Source: Terriglobia bacterium
GTDB lineage: Bacteria > Acidobacteriota > Terriglobia > Acidiferrales > UBA7541
Direction: 5' to 3'
Assembly: GCA_020073375.1 (NCBI GenBank)
Contig: JAIQFG010000024.1
Location: 1-52,043 of the forward strand
Length of the DNA: 52,043 nt
The notes below the pieces were generated by a model. That model had not been told where the DNA came from and made no database searches. It was given only the letters and a program-made list of their open reading frames with translations. Within the stretch, counting starts at the first letter, position 1; each line of letters opens with the position of its first letter. This document shows positions 34,256 through 41,925 of the stretch, piece after piece. Both the position numbers and the translations under genes were made by a program.

Positions 34256-34951
34256 ATGACCGAACATGTGGAAATCGTGCTGCGAAGAACGCAACTCTTC
34301 GCGAATCTCACCGAGCAGGAAATGCGCGCGCTGGCCGCGCGAGCCAGCAGAAAACACTTTCCTCAGGGCGCGCAGCTGTTTGGCGAAGGCGACTCGTGCA
34401 GCGGGCTGTTCCTGGTGGCCTCGGGGCGCATTCGCATTTTCAAACTTTCGCCGGCGGGCCGCGAACAAATTCTGGCCGTGGAAGGCCCGGGAAGTTCTTT
34501 CGCCGAGCTTCCGGTATTCGACGGGGGAAATTATCCTGCGTCGGCCGCCGCGATGGAGAATGCCGAGGTGCTTTTCATCTCGCGCAAGGATTTTCAGGAT
34601 TTTTGCCGCGAGCATCCGGACGTGGCGCTGAAGGTGTTGGCGGTGGTTGGCTCGCGATTGCGCCGCCTGGTGGGAATCATCGAGGATTTGTCGTTCACCA
34701 CGGTGCGGCACCGGCTGATCGCGGTGATCCTGCGTCTGGCGCAGGCCAGCGAAACGCCCAAAAAGGATGGCGTGCGCGTGGAGCTGACGAAGACCCATCA
34801 GGACCTGGCGGCGGAATTGGGCACCGTGCGGGAAATCGTTTCCCGTAACCTGAGCCGGCTGCAAGCCGAAGGATTCCTGGAAGTGGATGGCCGCAGCATT
34901 ACCGTGAAAGACCTTTCCGGCCTGAAACGCGAACAGGCCTCTTCCGAGTAA
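34256..34951 (+). CDS. Crp/Fnr-family transcription regulator (DNR-like context)
   Basis: A 231-residue regulator. A cyclic-nucleotide-type sensor domain (residues 10-120: FPQGAQLFGEGDSCSGLFLVASG, GREQILAVEGPGSSFAELPVFDGG) leads to a long dimer helix and a winged helix-turn-helix (180-225). The FNR iron-sulfur cysteines are missing, so it is not an FNR-type oxygen sensor; DNR-type NO sensing through haem would fit its neighbours. The recognition helix TVREIVSRNL has Arg192, Glu193 and Arg197, the R-E-x-x-x-R pattern with which CRP reads GTGA. A GTGA-N6-TCAC palindrome lies just downstream, in front of the RIC gene. The signal is inferred, not shown. Confidence 0.92.
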   Translation: MTEHVEIVLRRTQLFANLTEQEMRALAARASRKHFPQGAQLFGEGDSCSGLFLVASGRIRIFKLSPAGREQILAVEGPGSSFAELPVFDGGNYPASAAAMENAEVLFISRKDFQDFCREHPDVALKVLAVVGSRLRRLVGIIEDLSFTTVRHRLIAVILRLAQASETPKKDGVRVELTKTHQDLAAELGTVREIVSRNLSRLQAEGFLEVDGRSITVKDLSGLKREQASSE

Positions 34952-34980
34952 TCTCCTTTCTTTCAAGTACTTCCCATCCG

Positions 34981-34996
34981 AGTGACTTTAGTCACT
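34981..34996. promoter_or_regulatory. Crp/Fnr-type operator upstream of the RIC gene
   Basis: AGTGACTTTAGTCACT is a perfect 7-bp inverted repeat with a 2-base centre and reads GTGA-N6-TCAC in Crp/Fnr form. With CAGAAT (35018-35023) as -10 box, the start of transcription would be about 35030, placing the operator centre at -41.5, the class II activation position. Confidence 0.65.
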
Positions 34997-35017
34997 GCCT
35001 GCCTGCCGCCCGCCGTT

Positions 35018-35023
35018 CAGAAT
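35018..35023 (+). promoter_or_regulatory. Putative -10 box of the RIC/NnrS operon
   Basis: CAGAAT matches four of six bases of the -10 consensus and sits at the right distance from the Crp/Fnr-type palindrome. No -35 box is seen, as usual for class II activated promoters. Confidence 0.4.
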
Positions 35024-35045
35024 GCGAAGCGTGACAGGAGGCAAC

Positions 35046-35768
35046 ATGAGTTTCAATAATGAAACGAAGGTGAAAGAGATCGCGCTTTCCAACCCGGCAG
35101 CCCGGCAGGTGCTGGAAGACGCCGGCGTGGACTATTGCTGCGGCGGGGGCAGGTCGCTGCACGAGGCTTGTCTTCATGCGAATGTGCCCGCGGAAGAAAT
35201 CCTGAAACGGCTGCTGGAAAACCGCGCGCTTGGAAACACCGGCGAGCAAACCTGGACGTCCGCGCCGCTGAGCGATTTGACCCGGCATATTCGCGAACGG
35301 CACCACCGCTACGTTCGTGACGCCATCGCCCGCGTGCAGCCGCTGATCGAGAAAGTGAAGGCCAAGCACGGGGAGAATCACCCCGAACTTGCGAAGGTCC
35401 AGAATCTTTTCGGCGAAGTCAGCCGCGAGATGACCATGCACATGCGGAAGGAAGAGCAGGTATTGTTCCCGTACATCGATGCGCTTGACCGCGCGGCAAA
35501 CGGGAATGGCCCTGTCGAGCCGCCCTTTTTTCAAACCGTGCGGAATCCGATCCAGGCGATGATGAGCGAACACGACGCCGCGGGAGAATTGGTGCGGCAG
35601 ATTCGCGAAGCCAGTTCGGAATATGCCGCTCCCGCCGAAGCCTGCACAAGTTACAAGGCGCTGTACCAGGAATTGCGGGACTTTGAAGCGGATCTTCACC
35701 AGCACGTGCATCTGGAGAATAACATCCTGTTTCCGCGCGCAGTGGAGACGGAAGCCGCGGTCGCGTAA
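35046..35768 (+). CDS. Iron-sulfur cluster repair di-iron protein (RIC: ScdA/YtfE/DnrN)
   Basis: A 240-residue RIC protein. The N-terminal ScdA domain has the paired cysteines of DAGVDYCCGGGRSL (Cys31, Cys32). The hemerythrin-like domain supplies the di-iron ligands: HIRERHHRYV, MHMRKEEQVLFP, MSEHDAAGE and HVHLENNILFP. RIC proteins repair iron-sulfur clusters damaged by nitric oxide or peroxide and are induced by NO. The start at 35046 has AGGAGG nine bases upstream. It lies 94 bases after the Crp/Fnr gene and 11 bases before an NnrS-like gene whose start also has AGGAGG, so the two are an operon. The operator in front fits direct control by the neighbouring regulator. Confidence 0.94.
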   Translation: MSFNNETKVKEIALSNPAARQVLEDAGVDYCCGGGRSLHEACLHANVPAEEILKRLLENRALGNTGEQTWTSAPLSDLTRHIRERHHRYVRDAIARVQPLIEKVKAKHGENHPELAKVQNLFGEVSREMTMHMRKEEQVLFPYIDALDRAANGNGPVEPPFFQTVRNPIQAMMSEHDAAGELVRQIREASSEYAAPAEACTSYKALYQELRDFEADLHQHVHLENNILFPRAVETEAAVA

Positions 35769-35779
35769 AGGAGGATGCC

Positions 35780-37147
35780 ATGTCCATTTCAATTGAAGCG
35801 CCAGCGGTAGGTGTCCCGAGCGGGGAGCGTCCATCGCTCTCCCCCGCGCAAATCATGCAGAATGCGCGCGAGCGCGAAGCCTCGGTTTCACGGCTGCTCA
35901 TGGCGTTCATTAGCTCCGGGCTGGTGTTCATGCTGCTGCCGGGCACTTTCCTGGGAGTGTGGAATCTGCTGCGGATCAGCGGAAGCGAGAGCGCCGGTAC
36001 GGTTTCGCCCGCGTGGTTGCAGGCGCACGGCCACGCGCAGGTGTTCGGCTGGATCGGCAGTTTTATTCTGGGCATTGGCTTTTACTCGATTCCGAAAATG
36101 CGGGGCGGGGTGAAGCCTGCGTTCGGTCCCGCCTGGTTTTGCTGGGCCATGTGGACCATCGGCGTAACGATGCGCTGGGCCGCGAACGTCTACCGGTGGC
36201 AATGGCGCGTGATGCTTCCGGTTTCGGGCATTCTCGAACTCGCGGCGTTCCTGATTTTCTTCCGCGCGGTTTCCCGGCACCGTCCGGAAGGATCGGGAAA
36301 GAAACAATTGGATCCCTGGATCTACGTGGTGGTGAGCGCAGCGGTGGGGTTCCTGCTGCTGCTGATCGCGAACCTGGCGGCGTGTGTCTACCTGGCGCTG
36401 CGCGGGGCAACGCCGGCCCTGTCTCACGTTCTCGACCAGAGGTTTCTCACGCTGGCCGTTTGGGGATTCTTGGTGCCGTTCGTATGGGGATTCAGCGCCA
36501 GGTGGATGACCGTGTTTCTCGGCCTCAAGCCGGTCCGCCCCGGGCTGCTGTTGAGCGCCGTCGCGGTGAATGTTTCGGGCGTCGTTCTGACTCTGGCGGG
36601 CTGGGGCGCGCAAGCCACCGCGGTGTTTGTCGTGGCCGCGGCCTTGTCGATCGCGGCAATCCGCATATTTGAACCGGCGCAGCAGGAAGCGAAAACACGC
36701 GGCGTGCACGGGAGCTTCCCGTTTTTTGTTCGCGTGGCCTACGGCTGGTTACTCGTCGGAGCATTGCTTGGCGTGGGCGCCACGCTTTGGGACTCCTCGG
36801 GCGGAATTTGGGGCGCCTCTCGTCATGCGCTCACGGTCGGATTTATTGCCGTGATGGTTTTTTGCGTCGGCCAGCGCATTCTTCCCGCGTTTGCCGGAAT
36901 GCGGCAGTTGTGGAGCAGCGAGTTGATGTTCGCCGGACTCGCGCTGCTCACCATCGGGTGCACGCTCCGGGTCTCCAGCGAAATTCTCGCGTACCAGGGA
37001 ATCGCCGGCTGGGCATGGTCCGTGCTGCCGCTTTCAGCGATGTTTGAATTGACGGGGATCACGGCCTTCGCCACCAACATGCTCGGCACATTCCTTCTCG
37101 AGCCGAGCCACGCGCAGAAGCAAGCGATCGTCGTGGAACTCCGGTAA
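35780..37147 (+). CDS. NnrS-like multi-pass membrane protein
   Basis: A 455-residue protein with about 12 membrane segments. The His-containing motifs of the NnrS family are seen: QAHGHAQVFGWIGSFILGIGFYSIPKM near residue 85 and SRHALTVGFIAVMVFCVGQRILPAFAGMRQLW near 350. NnrS is a haem- and copper-containing inner-membrane protein that protects the cell against nitrosative stress and is regulated by NNR/DNR in denitrifiers. It is translationally adjacent to the RIC gene (AAAGGAGG upstream of its ATG). Together with the Crp/Fnr regulator it forms an NO-defence module. No NO reductase or nitrite reductase gene is in the window, so whether the cell denitrifies is open. Confidence 0.88.
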   Translation: MSISIEAPAVGVPSGERPSLSPAQIMQNAREREASVSRLLMAFISSGLVFMLLPGTFLGVWNLLRISGSESAGTVSPAWLQAHGHAQVFGWIGSFILGIGFYSIPKMRGGVKPAFGPAWFCWAMWTIGVTMRWAANVYRWQWRVMLPVSGILELAAFLIFFRAVSRHRPEGSGKKQLDPWIYVVVSAAVGFLLLLIANLAACVYLALRGATPALSHVLDQRFLTLAVWGFLVPFVWGFSARWMTVFLGLKPVRPGLLLSAVAVNVSGVVLTLAGWGAQATAVFVVAAALSIAAIRIFEPAQQEAKTRGVHGSFPFFVRVAYGWLLVGALLGVGATLWDSSGGIWGASRHALTVGFIAVMVFCVGQRILPAFAGMRQLWSSELMFAGLALLTIGCTLRVSSEILAYQGIAGWAWSVLPLSAMFELTGITAFATNMLGTFLLEPSHAQKQAIVVELR

Positions 37148-37243
37148 CCGCGCCCGCCCTTAAATCCTGGAACCCTCCATTTGCCGCAAGGCATGAGCTG
37201 GCGTAAACTTCAGTGAACTCGAATGCCGTGAAGCGCGGCCCGT

Positions 37244-37318
37244 TCCCCGGTAGCTCAACGGTAGAGCATTCGGCTGTTAACCGAAGGGTTGCAAGTTCGA
37301 ATCTTGCCCGGGGAGCCA
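37244..37318 (+). tRNA. tRNA-Asn(GTT)
   Basis: All arms fold: acceptor TCCCCGG/CCGGGGA, D-arm AGCTCAACGGTAGAGC, anticodon stem TTCGG/CCGAA around CTGTTAA with anticodon GTT, T-arm GCAAG-TTCGAAT-CTTGC. Discriminator G and an encoded CCA follow. It is intact and probably functional. Its 3' half recurs on the minus strand at 46845-46878 and 50781-50823. Confidence 0.97.
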
Positions 37319-37499
37319 TTCTTCCTCTTTAGCTGCATTGCTTTATGCAGTGCTTGCGGACAACTCGTGTTGGGTGCGCGTGGGTGTTCGTGACGCGGCT
37401 CAGGATTACGAACCTGCGCGCCGACGGAGGCCCCGGAGTGGAGCTGCTGAGGCACCTCGCACCACGGACCGGTCTGTTTTGGTGGAGCGGAAGTGTTCG

Positions 37500-38114
37500 T
37501 CAAACTCCGCCGAAGATCAGGGAAACTTCTCTTCGCGCCCTGCGCAACATGCCGGCAAGGGCGCGCACGACCCAGCCCATCAGGACCACGACGGCGAGCA
37601 CGAGCGCCGCGGAGACCCCCGCAGCCCAATAGGGATGCCTGGTGGCAAACCAGGTGAGGAACACGGCAAGCGCATCCTCGCCCACACTCAGCGCCACATT
37701 GGAAATAGGTTCCGGAGAAGGAGTGACAGCCGCCCGGACCGCGGTCTTGCCGCTGTGCGCCGCCAGCGCAATCGCGCCGCCCAGCAGCGTTGCAGTCAGT
37801 TGCCATCCTGGCGAAAGCTGGGCTGTGGCGCGATAGGCGAGCAGCGCTGCCACGGGAACGCGAACGAAGGTATGCAGCGCGTTCCAGAGCAGATCGAACA
37901 CGGGAATCTTGTCGGCGAAAAGTTCCACCAGAAACAAAACGACGCAGCAGCCGATCACGTACCAGTTTGTTAGCAGTTGCAAATCCGGCGGCAGAGGAAA
38001 CATGCCGGTATGCGCTAACAGGCCGATCGTGGCCACGGTGGCGTACACATTCAGCCCGGCGGCGAAGCTGATTGCCGTCAGGACCGCGAAAAGCTCATTG
38101 GACGCAATCCGCAT
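37500..38114 (-). CDS. DUF4126-family membrane protein
   Basis: A 204-residue integral membrane protein with about five hydrophobic segments (LFAVLTAISFAAGLNVYATVATIGL, WYVIGCCVVLFLVELFADKIP, a central Gly/Ala-rich pair, and VSAALVLAVVVLMGWVVRAL). The AGLNVYATVATIGLL start and VELFADKIPVFDLLWNALHTFVRVPVAA segment are typical of DUF4126. Function is unknown. The start at 38114 has no ribosome-binding site; a GTG at 38153 is an alternative. It is 58 bases downstream of the M48 protease gene on the same strand. Confidence 0.85.
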   Translation of the reverse strand: MRIASNELFAVLTAISFAAGLNVYATVATIGLLAHTGMFPLPPDLQLLTNWYVIGCCVVLFLVELFADKIPVFDLLWNALHTFVRVPVAALLAYRATAQLSPGWQLTATLLGGAIALAAHSGKTAVRAAVTPSPEPISNVALSVGEDALAVFLTWFATRHPYWAAGVSAALVLAVVVLMGWVVRALAGMLRRARREVSLIFGGV

Positions 38115-38171
38115 GGAATCGTTTCGGTGGCCTCGACTCGGCGGAACACGCACGCAGGAGGCGCGAACGAT

Positions 38172-39698
38172 CTAGAACTGCACGCTCCCCAGCATCTTCT
38201 CGAACGTCGGCCTCATCTGCTCAAAATACCTCTGCGTGGCCACGAACACGATCATGACTACGCTGCCGTCGCGCCGCGGCACGGCCACCAGCCAGTCGCG
38301 CTCCGCCTGGGCCTTGCCCGCGGCATCGGGCATCATGGATACCGTCTCCAGCTCCACCGAGCCCGCCGCCGCGCCATTCACGCTGATCGATTGAATCTCG
38401 CCGTTCTGCTTCATCTTGCTGTCGCCGCTTTCCAGATTCTTCACGATCGCCGCAGTGATCTGCTGCACGCTCTGGTTCGCTCCCGGAGATTGAATCCCCT
38501 GGATCACCACCCCGTAGGCCACGGCATTTCCGGAAACGCCCGGGCGCGGCGCGATCGTCACCGAACCCTGCTGCTGATCCTGCGTGACCTGCCAGTTTTC
38601 CGGCCGCACAATCTTCATCACGCCCAGATCGGTCTGCGGAAAAATCGAGCTGGGTTGCACGTCCGTGATCGCCGCGGCCGGCACGCTTGCGACGCTCGCC
38701 TGGCTCGGAGCGGGCGTGGATGCAGCAGGCGCCGAGGTTGCCGTTCCGCCGCCGGGCGCGCCCGCGAACACGGCTCCATTCTTCTGGTTCTCCGCCACCC
38801 ATTGTCCACTCTTGGCCCCGTCCGCAATCTCCTGAGCGGAATAGGCGTGCACGCTCAAGGCGTTCTTGCGCACGGCGGCAAACTCCGGGTTGTCGCGGGC
38901 GTACTTGCGCGCCGGCCAGTTGGCTATTTCCTGCTCGATTGCTGCCCGGCGATTGCCGGGATTCGGATGGTCGCTCAGGAACTGCGGCCCCGAGCCGCCC
39001 TGCGCCTCGATCTTCTCGAAGAAATCCGCCAGCGCCACGGGGTTATAGTTCGCTTTGTACAGGATGATGGCGCCCACTGCATCCGCCTGCGATTCATCGC
39101 CCCTGGAATATTTCAACATGATCGTGCCTGCGCCAAACTGGATTCCGCTTTGCGCCAGAGTTCCCCACACTCCGCCCATGCTGCCCGCTATTCCCCCGAC
39201 GATGCCCGCGAGCCCGCCGAGCAGCGATGCCTTCTCCTGCTGCTTGGCCGAATGCTGCATGTACACGTGAGACATCTCGTGAGCCATCACTCCCGCCAAC
39301 TCCGCTTCGTTGTCCGCCGCCTGAATCGTTCCGATGTTCACGAACATCGAACCGCCAGGGAGCGCGAACGCGTTGATTTCTTTCTGCGCGATGACGTGAA
39401 ATTGGAACGGCCAGGAATTCTCCGCCGGGATCGTTGCCACCAGGCGCTTGCCGAGCTTCTGGATATACTGCGTCTCGCGGCTGGAGTCCGGCAGCACGGG
39501 CATCTGCTTGTAGACCTCGCCCGCCGCCTGCAGGCCGAGCTGCGTCTGCTGGTCGCGAGTCATCCGGGGATTCCCGGGGTCGGGCAGCTCCGGCGCGGTT
39601 CCCACGGCGAGCCCCTGCGCCGCCACCAGGCAACACGCCAGGCAAACCGCCATCCAACGCTTATGTCCGATTGATTTGATTTTTGGCATGAACCGCAT
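38172..39698 (-). CDS. M48-family zinc metalloprotease (BepA/YfgC-like)
   Basis: A 508-residue exported protease. A signal peptide (WMAVCLACCLVAAQGLA) is followed by the M48 catalytic domain (about residues 45-275). This has the zinc motif HEMSH (140-144), the third ligand Glu in YSRGDESQADAVG, and LSDHPNPGNRRAAIE. A Ala/Pro/Ser-rich linker (near 310-350) leads to a C-terminal domain of about 160 residues. Relatives such as BepA degrade misfolded outer-membrane proteins; here the TPR half of BepA is replaced by another domain. The start at 39698 has GGGAGG five bases upstream. A cytoplasmic-membrane or periplasmic quality-control role is inferred. Confidence 0.92.
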   Translation of the reverse strand: MRFMPKIKSIGHKRWMAVCLACCLVAAQGLAVGTAPELPDPGNPRMTRDQQTQLGLQAAGEVYKQMPVLPDSSRETQYIQKLGKRLVATIPAENSWPFQFHVIAQKEINAFALPGGSMFVNIGTIQAADNEAELAGVMAHEMSHVYMQHSAKQQEKASLLGGLAGIVGGIAGSMGGVWGTLAQSGIQFGAGTIMLKYSRGDESQADAVGAIILYKANYNPVALADFFEKIEAQGGSGPQFLSDHPNPGNRRAAIEQEIANWPARKYARDNPEFAAVRKNALSVHAYSAQEIADGAKSGQWVAENQKNGAVFAGAPGGGTATSAPAASTPAPSQASVASVPAAAITDVQPSSIFPQTDLGVMKIVRPENWQVTQDQQQGSVTIAPRPGVSGNAVAYGVVIQGIQSPGANQSVQQITAAIVKNLESGDSKMKQNGEIQSISVNGAAAGSVELETVSMMPDAAGKAQAERDWLVAVPRRDGSVVMIVFVATQRYFEQMRPTFEKMLGSVQF

Positions 39699-40000
39699 AC
39701 ATCCTCCCGTGAACTGCTCCGACACAGTCACGCAAAGCTTCCTTGAGGATATTCGATTTTCGCCGGAACTTCACGGGATCATCTCGATTTTCCGACGGTG
39801 CGCGGCCCTTGCGCGTCGCCCGCCGGGATCATCCGGGGAACTCATGGATGGCGGCCACGAGACAGAGTGGGTGACAGCGGTGATTTTCGGGGGCCTGAAG
39901 CACTCGCGCAGTTCCCCACATAAGTCACCGCTGCCCTAGCTTGCACAGACCGGTAAAAGGAAAAACCGAGCTGCCGTTATCGACCCAAACCGGCTCCCTA
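39699..40000. other. Gene-free spacer
   Basis: No convincing gene, RNA or repeat was seen. It holds the promoter region of the M48 gene and the 3' side of the ComEA-like gene. Confidence 0.4.
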
Positions 40001-40348
40001 TTACTTTGCCTGCTTCGCGATCACCAATTTTGCGATTTTGTCGTACGTGGCCTGGGGAATGATCTTTTTCTGAACCAGTTCCGTCTTCGCTTTGTACGGC
40101 CGGCCGGCAATGATCTTCGCCGAGTAGGCATCCCCGATCCCCGGCAGGGTCTGTAACTGGTCTTTGGTTGCCGTATTCAAATCCAGCAAATCTCCGCTCG
40201 CAGCCGCCGCTGGAGCCTTGCTCGGGGCCGCCGTTGACTTGGTGCTGGATTTGGCGGGCGGAGTCGCCTGCGCCATTCCCAGCGTTGCAAAAAACAGCAA
40301 GCTGAAGGCGGTAAGCGCCATTGCCCGAAGAATCTGTTTCCGGATCAT
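40001..40348 (-). CDS. Exported helix-hairpin-helix protein (ComEA-like)
   Basis: A 115-residue protein. A signal peptide ([28 protein letters not shown]) and an Ala/Lys/Ser/Pro-rich linker are followed by a helix-hairpin-helix pair, [43 protein letters not shown] (key LNTA, LPGIG). ComEA binds incoming DNA in the periplasm during natural transformation. Short exported HhH proteins like this one are also common outside competence loci, so the role is open. The start at 40348 has AGGAGG nine bases upstream. A 7-bp inverted repeat GACCAAA-GCGTGA-TTTGGTC (40385-40404) lies in the leader and could be an operator or an RNA hairpin. Confidence 0.87.
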   Translation of the reverse strand: MIRKQILRAMALTAFSLLFFATLGMAQATPPAKSSTKSTAAPSKAPAAAASGDLLDLNTATKDQLQTLPGIGDAYSAKIIAGRPYKAKTELVQKKIIPQATYDKIAKLVIAKQAK

Positions 40349-40581
40349 GATCAATCTCCTCCTAAGTAGATTTTCCTTCCGACGGACCAAAGCGTGATTT
40401 GGTCTTCCGTGAAGTGTTCTGAATGTAAGCACATGCGTCGAACCCTCTCCAGCCACGCGCGGCAACAGTAAGGACAGAAACATAGTCTAGCGGATCGGCT
40501 TTCCAAGGCAACCCTGCCTGAACTCAGTCCGCAATTTCCTGGCGGCTTGCTTCTTTGAGCGGCTGGCTTGCCCGCAATACG

Positions 40582-40818
40582 TCATGCGTCCTTCGTTCCA
40601 AACACGCTGCTCAGTCCGGCCACCACGGACTTGGCCTTTTCTGCAACTCCCCCAGCAGTAGTGGCAACCCCTCCAGTACTGAGGAAGGAGTCAAGATGGC
40701 TGCCGACAGAACCAGGAAGCTTCTCTTTGAGATGGGTCACAACCAAGTCCACAACCATCTGAACCTTATCCTGCGTGAGGCCCGTTTTCTGCACAATCAT
40801 CTGCACAAGTTCGTTCAT
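40582..40818 (-). CDS. Small helical protein (DUF2780/DUF2267-like)
   Basis: A 78-residue protein: MNELVQMIVQKTGLTQDKVQMVVDLVVTHLKEKLPG, then a Gly/Ala/Thr-rich stretch (STGGVATTAGGVAEKAKSVVAG). The pattern of a KTGL-containing helix followed by a helix ending in LK-x-KLP recalls DUF2780/DUF2267-type proteins, but the match is only by eye. AAGGAG nine bases upstream of the ATG supports it as a real gene. Function is unknown. A Crp-type palindrome at 40941-40956 lies 130 bases upstream. Confidence 0.75.
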   Translation of the reverse strand: MNELVQMIVQKTGLTQDKVQMVVDLVVTHLKEKLPGSVGSHLDSFLSTGGVATTAGGVAEKAKSVVAGLSSVFGTKDA

Positions 40819-40940
40819 GGTTTAATTCTCCTTTTCGCCGACATTTCGTCGCGAATGAAATAGTGAAACTCAGTCAATCGGCCCTGTCTTCCTGAAAACG
40901 TGGACTTGCCTCCATTCGAATCTCAAATCCCAAGCAAAGA

Positions 40941-40956
40941 TGTGATCCAGATCACT
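40941..40956. promoter_or_regulatory. Crp/Fnr-type palindrome
   Basis: TGTGATCCAGATCACT has perfect 6-bp arms (GTGATC/GATCAC) in TGTGA-N6-TCAC form. If it activates the minus-strand gene at 40818 from -41.5, the start would be near 40907, with TCGAAT as a weak -10 box. Confidence 0.5.
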
Positions 40957-41155
40957 TCTCAGCAAGTCGTCTATCACGAAGCGAATCGATCGATGTCGTT
41001 CGAGCCGAGCGCCAGGGAACAATCCGCAAGGCATTCCATTGAGTCCTGCGGCTAGTCCCACGCCCTGAGAGGGCCCGTTAGATTCTTCTTAGGGGATTAT
41101 GGCATTGTCGGTCACCCGCTTCTCTCCTCAGATGTCTGACGCGGATCATAAGGAC

Positions 41156-41171
41156 TGTGAGCGTGATCACT
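41156..41171. promoter_or_regulatory. Crp/Fnr-type palindrome upstream of mscL
   Basis: TGTGAGCGTGATCACT fits TGTGA-N6-TCAC. Its centre lies about 41 bases before the start expected from a GATATT -10-like box at 41192-41197, the class II distance again. Confidence 0.5.
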
Positions 41172-41249
41172 GCGATAACCAGCTGAGCCTTGATATTAGT
41201 CAGCGTTAAGAGGAATGAAAATTCGCATGCAAATTTCAGGAGGTGTGTG

Positions 41250-41777
41250 ATGGGAACAACTAAAGACCAGATTCTCGAAAGGGTTAGCATGGCCCACCTG
41301 GGGAGTCCGAAGGCGCTGTTAGGGAAAAAGGGCGGGCCGATGCTGAAGGAGTTTAGAGATTTTGCGCTACGCGGCAACATGTTGGATATGGCGGTGGGCA
41401 TTATTATTGGCGCCGCGTTCGGAAGAGTGGTCAGTTCTTTCGTAACGGACATCTTGATGCCGCCGATTGGTCTGTTGACCGGGAGATCGGATTTTTCGAG
41501 TAAGTTTATAAACTTGTCCGGGAATGCCTACGCGACACTTGCCGATGCAAAGGCCGCTGGTGCGGCCACAATCAACTATGGAGTTTTTCTAAATGCTTCG
41601 TTCGATTTTCTGATTGTAGCGTTTGCAGTGTTTATGCTTATTCGCCAAGTGAATCGGCTGAAGAGTGAAGAAAAGCCACCTGCCGTAACGACCAAAGACT
41701 GTCCATCTTGCTTCTCAGCCATACCGACCAAGGCAACCCGGCGCCCGCATTGCACTTCTATTCTGACGACCTCGTAA
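41250..41777 (+). CDS. mscL: Large-conductance mechanosensitive channel MscL with C-terminal extension
   Basis: A 175-residue protein. The MscL core begins at residue 31 ([46 protein letters not shown]), with the second membrane helix [23 protein letters not shown]. The channel opens under membrane tension and releases solutes after osmotic downshock. Thirty extra N-terminal residues precede the core; the start at 41250 is kept because AGGAGG is well placed there. The C-terminus carries a zinc-ribbon-like CPSC...RPHC in which the third Cys of the usual CxxC...CxxC is Arg165, so metal binding is probably lost. Confidence 0.93.
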   Translation: MGTTKDQILERVSMAHLGSPKALLGKKGGPMLKEFRDFALRGNMLDMAVGIIIGAAFGRVVSSFVTDILMPPIGLLTGRSDFSSKFINLSGNAYATLADAKAAGAATINYGVFLNASFDFLIVAFAVFMLIRQVNRLKSEEKPPAVTTKDCPSCFSAIPTKATRRPHCTSILTTS

Positions 41778-41925
41778 TCTCACATTCTCCGCGCATGCAT
41801 CTGCCGCTCGTGTTTGAACGGGCGTTGAGGTGTGATGGCAATCACTGCCACCGCTCTCAGCCTGGTATAAACGTAGCCTTGGATTCGTAGGCCGATGCCG
41901 GCCCGATTCCGCTGGGAGGTTTCCT

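Larger units (their letters stand above)
40819..41249. other. Regulatory spacer between the small helical-protein gene and mscL
   Basis: The two flanking genes diverge. No gene is convincing inside. Two Crp/Fnr-type palindromes (40941-40956 and 41156-41171) are the clear signals. CGCCGACATTTCGTCG (40836-40851) partly resembles the operators at 2865-2898. Confidence 0.5.

Noticed and set aside
37255..37806. Minus-strand frame running through the tRNA-Asn
   Set aside because: Part of it is translated tRNA, and the upstream part has no recognisable protein pattern; it overlaps the real DUF4126 gene.
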